Assembly (NCBI GenBank): GCA_964414265.1
Contig: CAYPVT010000006.1
Coordinates: 1 to 25,681, forward strand
Origin: VMEP01 sp964414265
GTDB taxonomy: Bacteria; Patescibacteriota; Minisyncoccia; Phycocordibacterales; VMEP01
Direction of reading: 5' to 3'
Length of the DNA stretch: 25,681 nucleotides
Shown here: positions 22,392-25,681 of the stretch, one piece after another
How positions within the stretch are numbered: the stretch's first letter is position 1
How the letters are laid out: the number at the start of each line of letters is the position of its first letter
Position numbers and translations under genes: made by a program
The notes under the pieces: model-generated
What the model saw: only the letters and a program-made list of their open reading frames with translations
What the model was told of the DNA's origin: nothing
The model's database searches: none

Positions 22392-24542
22392 TTAGGCACT
22401 ATTTTTCGGAATTGTTGGCTCCTCCGGCTTTAGCCCTTTTCTTGTGGCAAACTCAGGGTCAACATCTTTGATGGAAAGATTGATGCGGTGTTTTTCGTCA
22501 ATTTCTTTAATGACGACTTCTACTTTTTCTCCGATGGACAAAACATCTGTTACGCGATTAATGTGAAACGGAGCTATTTGTGAAACGTGAACAAGTCCAT
22601 CAGTACGAGGTCCAATTTCAACAAAAGCACCAAAGTCCATAATACGAGCGACGGTCCCAGTAAATTTTTCTCCAACTCTATATTCCCTAGTTAGTTCTTT
22701 TATCTTCTCCAAAGCTTTTTCAGCGCTACCATTTTTACCAACAATCAAAACCCCACCAGTTTCATCGATATCAATATGTTCTGCTCCGGTTGCGTCTTTG
22801 ATGCCATTTATCGTTTTTCCTCCAGGTCCGATAATAAGTCCAATCTGATCTTCCTTAACTTTATGACGCAAAACTTTTGGCGCCGAAGCTGAAAGCATTG
22901 GGCGAGGTGCTGGTATGGCTTCTTTAATTTTTTCTATAATTTTTAAACGGGCATTTTTTGCGTCAACGAGAGCTTCTTTTAAAACTAAAAGGGGAATACC
23001 GCCAACTTTAATATCGAGTTGAATTGCCGTAATTCCGATTTCAGTTCCAGCAACCTTGAAATCCATATCGCCATAATGATCTTCCGGTCCTTGGATGTCC
23101 GTTAGAATTTTATAGTTTTTTTCACCATCCATCATTACACCCATCGCGATTCCAGCGACTGGTCTTTTGATTGGCACACCACCATCCATTAAAGCGAGCG
23201 TTGAACCACAAACAGAAGCCATTGAAGTTGAGCCATTTGAAGACATTGATTCGGAAACAATACGAATTGTATAAGGGAATTCTTCTTGGCTAGGCAAAAC
23301 AGCAAGTAGGGCTTTTTCCGCAAGTGCGCCATGTCCGATTTCTCGGCGATTTATATTTCCAACTTTTTTTATTTCCCCAGATGAAAACGGAGGAAAATTA
23401 TAATGATGCATGTAACGTTTTTCTGTTTTGATTTCAATACCATCAATTGTTTGTGATTCACCTGGTCCCGCGAGAGTTAATGCAGAAAGAACGTGGGTTC
23501 CTCCTCGATAAAAAATTCCAGTGCCATGAAGAACAGGAGAAATTCCTCCAGCTTGAGCAAAGAGTGAGCGCACCTCTTTAAAATCTCTCCCATCTGGACG
23601 CCTGTTATTTTTTACAGCTTCTTGGTGAATAAAATCATCCATCGCTTTTTCAAAATACGAAAGAGTGAGAGAACTTTTTTCTTCTGGTAATTCTTCTTTA
23701 GCAACGCTCGTCCAACTTTCTAGAATTTCATTGATAACTTTCCCCCCAGCTCCACCACTTAGGATCTCATTGAATCTACTAGAAATTTTTTCAGCAAAAA
23801 TATTTTTTGCCACATCGCTGATTTCTTCTTTCTCGATCGTAATTTTTTTCTTACCTATTTCTTTAACAATACTTTCTTGAAATTCTTGTAGTTTTTTAAG
23901 TTCTGGTAAAGATTTTTCTAGCGCATCCGTAATAATATCTTCCGGCATTTCTTCCCCAGAAGCCTCAATCATGTTTATTTTTCCATCGCGTCCACAAATA
24001 ACGAGCTCAAGTTCGGCGTCATCGTGACGACGGAAATCGTAATCAGGATTTATTTCTGGAGCATCAGATTTAGAATGTTTTGTTAGACGAATTGCTGAGA
24101 CGGGTCCGTTCCAAGGAATGTCCGAAGTTGCAAGAGCAAGAGAGGCGGCATTGATTGCTAAAATATCAGGATCATCTTTATCAATTGCGAGGACAGTTAT
24201 AATAACCTGTATTTCGTTTCTGATATGGTCGTCAAAAAGTGGACGAATTGTGCGGTCAATAATTCTTCCAGAAAGAATTGCTTCGTCAGATGGTTTTCCT
24301 TCACGCCTAACAAACCTACTTCCTAAAATTTGCCCAGCAGCATAAAAGCGTTCTTCGTAATCAACAGTAAGTGGAAAAAAATCTATGTTGTCGCGTTTTT
24401 CTTTTGAGATTACTGCAGTCGCAAGAACAATAGTTTTTCCATAGGAGACAATAACTGAACCATTTGCTTGTTCGGTTAGATCAGAAAAAGTTGCGGTTAG
24501 TGTTTTCCCTCCAATTTCACACGAGAAATTTTTCTTTTGCAT
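22392..24542 (-). CDS. pnp: Polyribonucleotide nucleotidyltransferase (PNPase)
   Basis: A 716-residue PNPase, the trimeric phosphorolytic 3'-5' exoribonuclease of mRNA decay. It has the two RNase PH domains (about 1-215 and 310-540), with VDYEERFYAAGQI and IDRTIRPLF in the first and NNRRPDGRD, GSTSMASVCGSTLALMDGGVP and MGVMMDG in the second, joined by a helical domain. The KH domain (about 555-615) has the GPGG loop (IIGPGGKTI), and the S1 domain (about 624-695) carries GTVARIMDFGAFVEI and LVHVSQIA. Full-length architecture is present. The order rpsO-(NYN)-pnp follows the common rpsO-pnp pairing. Its leader (24543-24669) can fold, which would fit autoregulation. Confidence 0.97.
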   Translation of the reverse strand: MQKKNFSCEIGGKTLTATFSDLTEQANGSVIVSYGKTIVLATAVISKEKRDNIDFFPLTVDYEERFYAAGQILGSRFVRREGKPSDEAILSGRIIDRTIRPLFDDHIRNEIQVIITVLAIDKDDPDILAINAASLALATSDIPWNGPVSAIRLTKHSKSDAPEINPDYDFRRHDDAELELVICGRDGKINMIEASGEEMPEDIITDALEKSLPELKKLQEFQESIVKEIGKKKITIEKEEISDVAKNIFAEKISSRFNEILSGGAGGKVINEILESWTSVAKEELPEEKSSLTLSYFEKAMDDFIHQEAVKNNRRPDGRDFKEVRSLFAQAGGISPVLHGTGIFYRGGTHVLSALTLAGPGESQTIDGIEIKTEKRYMHHYNFPPFSSGEIKKVGNINRREIGHGALAEKALLAVLPSQEEFPYTIRIVSESMSSNGSTSMASVCGSTLALMDGGVPIKRPVAGIAMGVMMDGEKNYKILTDIQGPEDHYGDMDFKVAGTEIGITAIQLDIKVGGIPLLVLKEALVDAKNARLKIIEKIKEAIPAPRPMLSASAPKVLRHKVKEDQIGLIIGPGGKTINGIKDATGAEHIDIDETGGVLIVGKNGSAEKALEKIKELTREYRVGEKFTGTVARIMDFGAFVEIGPRTDGLVHVSQIAPFHINRVTDVLSIGEKVEVVIKEIDEKHRINLSIKDVDPEFATRKGLKPEEPTIPKNSA

Positions 24543-24555
24543 TTTGTTTTAAACC

Positions 24556-24611
24556 CGCCGAACTTCAGGATTGAAAGTTTTATAAATGCTTTCAACTCTG
24601 CGTATCCGGCG
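24556..24611 (-). promoter_or_regulatory. Foldable 5' leader of pnp
   Basis: A 7-bp stem (TTGAAAG 24571-24577 with CTTTCAA 24589-24595) sits inside a 5-bp GC stem (CGCCG 24556-24560 with CGGCG 24607-24611). This lies 14 nt before the pnp ATG on the minus strand. PNPase controls its own leader in E. coli, so a similar role is possible but not shown. Confidence 0.35.
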
Positions 24612-24669
24612 ACTTTTATTAATGATAAGTTTCTCTAAGTTTCGCACGGAAACAGCGTCTTTTCAATGC

Positions 24670-24706
24670 GAACAAAAAAGAGACCAAATTGGTCTCTTTT
24701 TTGTTC
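24670..24706. terminator. Bidirectional terminator after the NYN gene
   Basis: Arms 24670-24687 and 24689-24706 pair over 18 bp around one central base. The GC core AGAGACC/GGTCTCT is followed by a T6 run on either strand. It overlaps the NYN stop codon by one base. Confidence 0.9.
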
Positions 24707-25248
24707 TAATTTTTTTCTGATTCCCCTTTCTTTCCACGTCTTGGCATTATGAGGAATTTTTTTGGATCGTTTGAAAGGTCGATAAAGTCGTCGGCGACAG
24801 CCCGGAGACTACTTGAAGCTGATTTACCAAAGGCAATAACTTCTACTTGTACTCCGACATTTAATTTTAGGTAATCAACTAAAGGACAAAAATCCCCGTC
24901 TCCAGAAACAATAACAACAGCATCAAGTTTTGGTGCTAGTCTCATGGCATCAACAGCAAGTCCAACATCCCAATCTGCTTTTTTGGCGCCTCCCCAAAAA
25001 ATTTGAAGATCTTTAACCTTTGTTTCTATTCCAACCTTCCCTAATGCTTCAAAAAAGCCTTTTTCATCATCCCCTTCTGTTTTTATGACGTATGCAATAG
25101 CTCGGACGAGTTGTCGTACTCCGACAGCCTCTTTCATTATTGCTCCAAAATTTACTTTTGCGTGATATAGATTACGCGCGCTGTGATAAAGGTTTTGCGT
25201 ATCAATAAAAACACCAACTCTCTGGTCTTTATGTTTTATGACGGACAT
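24706..25248 (-). CDS. NYN-domain (LabA/DUF88, PIN-like) putative ribonuclease
   Basis: A 180-residue protein of the NYN family (LabA/DUF88), a PIN-like nuclease fold. Acidic residues expected at the metal site are visible: Asp16 in VGVFIDTQNLY, Asp92/Asp94 in ADWDVGLAVDAM, and Asp117/Asp119 in IVSGDGDFCPLV. The final VEVIAFGKSASSSLRAVADDFIDL is also family-typical. The C-terminal tail is Lys/Arg-rich. Its place between rpsO and pnp suggests a role in RNA turnover, but the substrate is unknown. It is flanked by a terminator on each side, so it is probably transcribed alone. Confidence 0.9.
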   Translation of the reverse strand: MSVIKHKDQRVGVFIDTQNLYHSARNLYHAKVNFGAIMKEAVGVRQLVRAIAYVIKTEGDDEKGFFEALGKVGIETKVKDLQIFWGGAKKADWDVGLAVDAMRLAPKLDAVVIVSGDGDFCPLVDYLKLNVGVQVEVIAFGKSASSSLRAVADDFIDLSNDPKKFLIMPRRGKKGESEKN

Positions 25249-25284
25249 ATATAAAATTTAAATCTTAAAGGAACCTATTTTATT

Positions 25285-25322
25285 AAAAATGAAATTACCC
25301 ATCTGTTAAGACGGGCGATTTC
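25285..25322 (-). terminator. Intrinsic terminator of rpsO
   Basis: On the minus strand a hairpin begins right after the rpsO stop: GAAAT/ATTTC outer pairs and a 7-bp inner stem CCCGTCT/AGATGGG on a TAAC loop. ATTTTTAAT follows. Confidence 0.7.
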
Positions 25323-25586
25323 CTACTTTAGAGCCAATTTTTTAACGATAGAATCGTATCGCTTTTTGCTTTTCTTCTCCAAATACTTTAAATGTGTTCG
25401 GCGATCAGCAACAATTTGAATAAGGCCACGGCGGGAGTGGTTATCTTTTTGGTTTTTCTTTAGATGGGCAGCCAAATCGGTGATTCTCTTGGTCAAAATA
25501 GCGATTTGGACCTCTGCAGAACCAGTATCCTTGTCGTGAACCTGCGTTTTTGACATGATTTCGGCTTTTTTCTTCTTCGTTATCAT
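25323..25586 (-). CDS. rpsO: 30S ribosomal protein uS15
   Basis: An 87-residue ribosomal protein S15, which binds the central domain of 16S rRNA early in 30S assembly. It has the typical KTQVHDKDTGSAEVQIAILTKRI segment, the DNHSRRGLIQIVADRRTHLKYL motif and the terminal RYDSIVKKLAL. Length matches the family (about 89). Its mRNA should be leaderless, because TATAGT ends 7 nt before the ATG. That leaves no room for the S15-binding leader known from other bacteria. Confidence 0.97.
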   Translation of the reverse strand: MITKKKKAEIMSKTQVHDKDTGSAEVQIAILTKRITDLAAHLKKNQKDNHSRRGLIQIVADRRTHLKYLEKKSKKRYDSIVKKLALK

Positions 25587-25593
25587 GTCGCAA

Positions 25594-25622
25594 ACTATAA
25601 CAAAAAAGCCTTATTTTTGCAA
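25594..25622 (-). promoter_or_regulatory. Promoter of rpsO (leaderless type)
   Basis: On the minus strand TTGCAA (25622-25617), 17 nt, then TATAGT (25599-25594) with a TGT extension, then 7 nt to the ATG. The -35 lies inside the terminator hairpin of the upstream gene. Confidence 0.65.
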
Positions 25623-25625
25623 GGC
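25602..25625 (-). terminator. Intrinsic terminator of the gene at the right edge
   Basis: On the minus strand GCCTT (25625-25621) pairs with AAGGC (25612-25608) over an 8-nt loop and runs into T6. It overlaps the stop codon at 25611-25613 and the rpsO promoter. Confidence 0.7.
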
Positions 25626-25681
25626 CTTGTATGCGTCCACCACATATGGCACTCCTCTCTGTTTAATCCCTTCATCATAGC
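25611..25681 (-). CDS. C-terminal end of an unidentified gene (partial)
   Basis: Only the last 22 codons are in the window. They end in RGVPYVVDAYKALQK and a TAA at 25613-25611. The frame is open to the edge, and the stop coincides with a terminator hairpin, which supports a real gene. The family cannot be named from so little. Confidence 0.5.
   Translation of the reverse strand, partial: YDEGIKQRGVPYVVDAYKALQK

Noticed and set aside
1..25681. UGA recoding (as in Gracilibacteria or Absconditabacteria)
   Set aside because: UGA ends rnpA, and no conserved gene needs to read through an internal UGA.

Overview
The window looks like a chromosomal segment of a Candidate Phyla Radiation bacterium, probably Parcubacteria (Patescibacteria). 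The evidence is compact AT-rich DNA, very short gene gaps, an almost complete lack of Shine-Dalgarno sites, and a gene set typical of that group: PrgI, TraC-like and VirB4 proteins in a type IV secretion-like locus, a short YidC, a KH/R3H KhpB, and a LysM/M23 peptidase. The genetic code appears standard (table 11). The lineage is an inference from gene content and layout; no 16S or similar marker is present.

Layout. (1) 1-1840, plus strand: end of rnpA, then yidD, yidC and khpB (jag), the classic cluster often found near the chromosomal origin. A 90-nt branched RNA-like fold sits between yidD and yidC. (2) 1859-14502, minus strand: a ten-gene secretion-like locus. In transcription order it encodes an EF-hand/TSP3-like anchored protein, a large secreted low-complexity protein, a VirB6/TrbL-like multi-membrane protein, a conserved cytosolic protein, then (after a gap holding a 38-bp perfect palindrome) PrgI, a TraC-like protein and VirB4 ATPase, then an Ig-like secreted protein, a VirB2-like pilin fused to an M15-like hydrolase domain, and an anchored propeller-like protein. 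No relaxase, VirD4, VirB11 or VirB8-10 is visible. (3) 14684-15022, plus strand: a small secreted Cys/Pro/Gly-rich protein, divergent from the locus. (4) 15036-17766, minus strand: a UvrD/PcrA-like helicase and rsmA. (5) 17767-19370: a hairpin-rich intergenic region, a LysM/M23 peptidase whose signal peptide lies upstream of the first canonical start codon, a 3' region with alternative hairpins, and a bidirectional terminator. (6) 19371-25681, minus strand: comM, a DksA/TraR-type zinc protein, an anchored protein of unknown function, pnp, a NYN-domain nuclease, rpsO, and the last 22 codons of an unidentified gene.

How the parts fit. PrgI, TraC-like protein, VirB4, VirB6-like protein and the VirB2-like pilin form the energised core of an envelope-spanning machine. 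The Ig-like, TSP3-like and low-complexity proteins could be its surface or periplasmic parts, and the M15-like domain and the M23 peptidase could open peptidoglycan. ComM lies some kilobases away, so DNA uptake or contact with a host cell are both reasonable guesses.

The strongest cross-window signal is regulatory. At least seven genes carry a -10 hexamer whose end lies exactly 6 or 7 nt before the start codon, often with the extended TGn motif, so their mRNAs should be leaderless. This rule also corrects several start codons and suggests an AUC start for the M23 peptidase.
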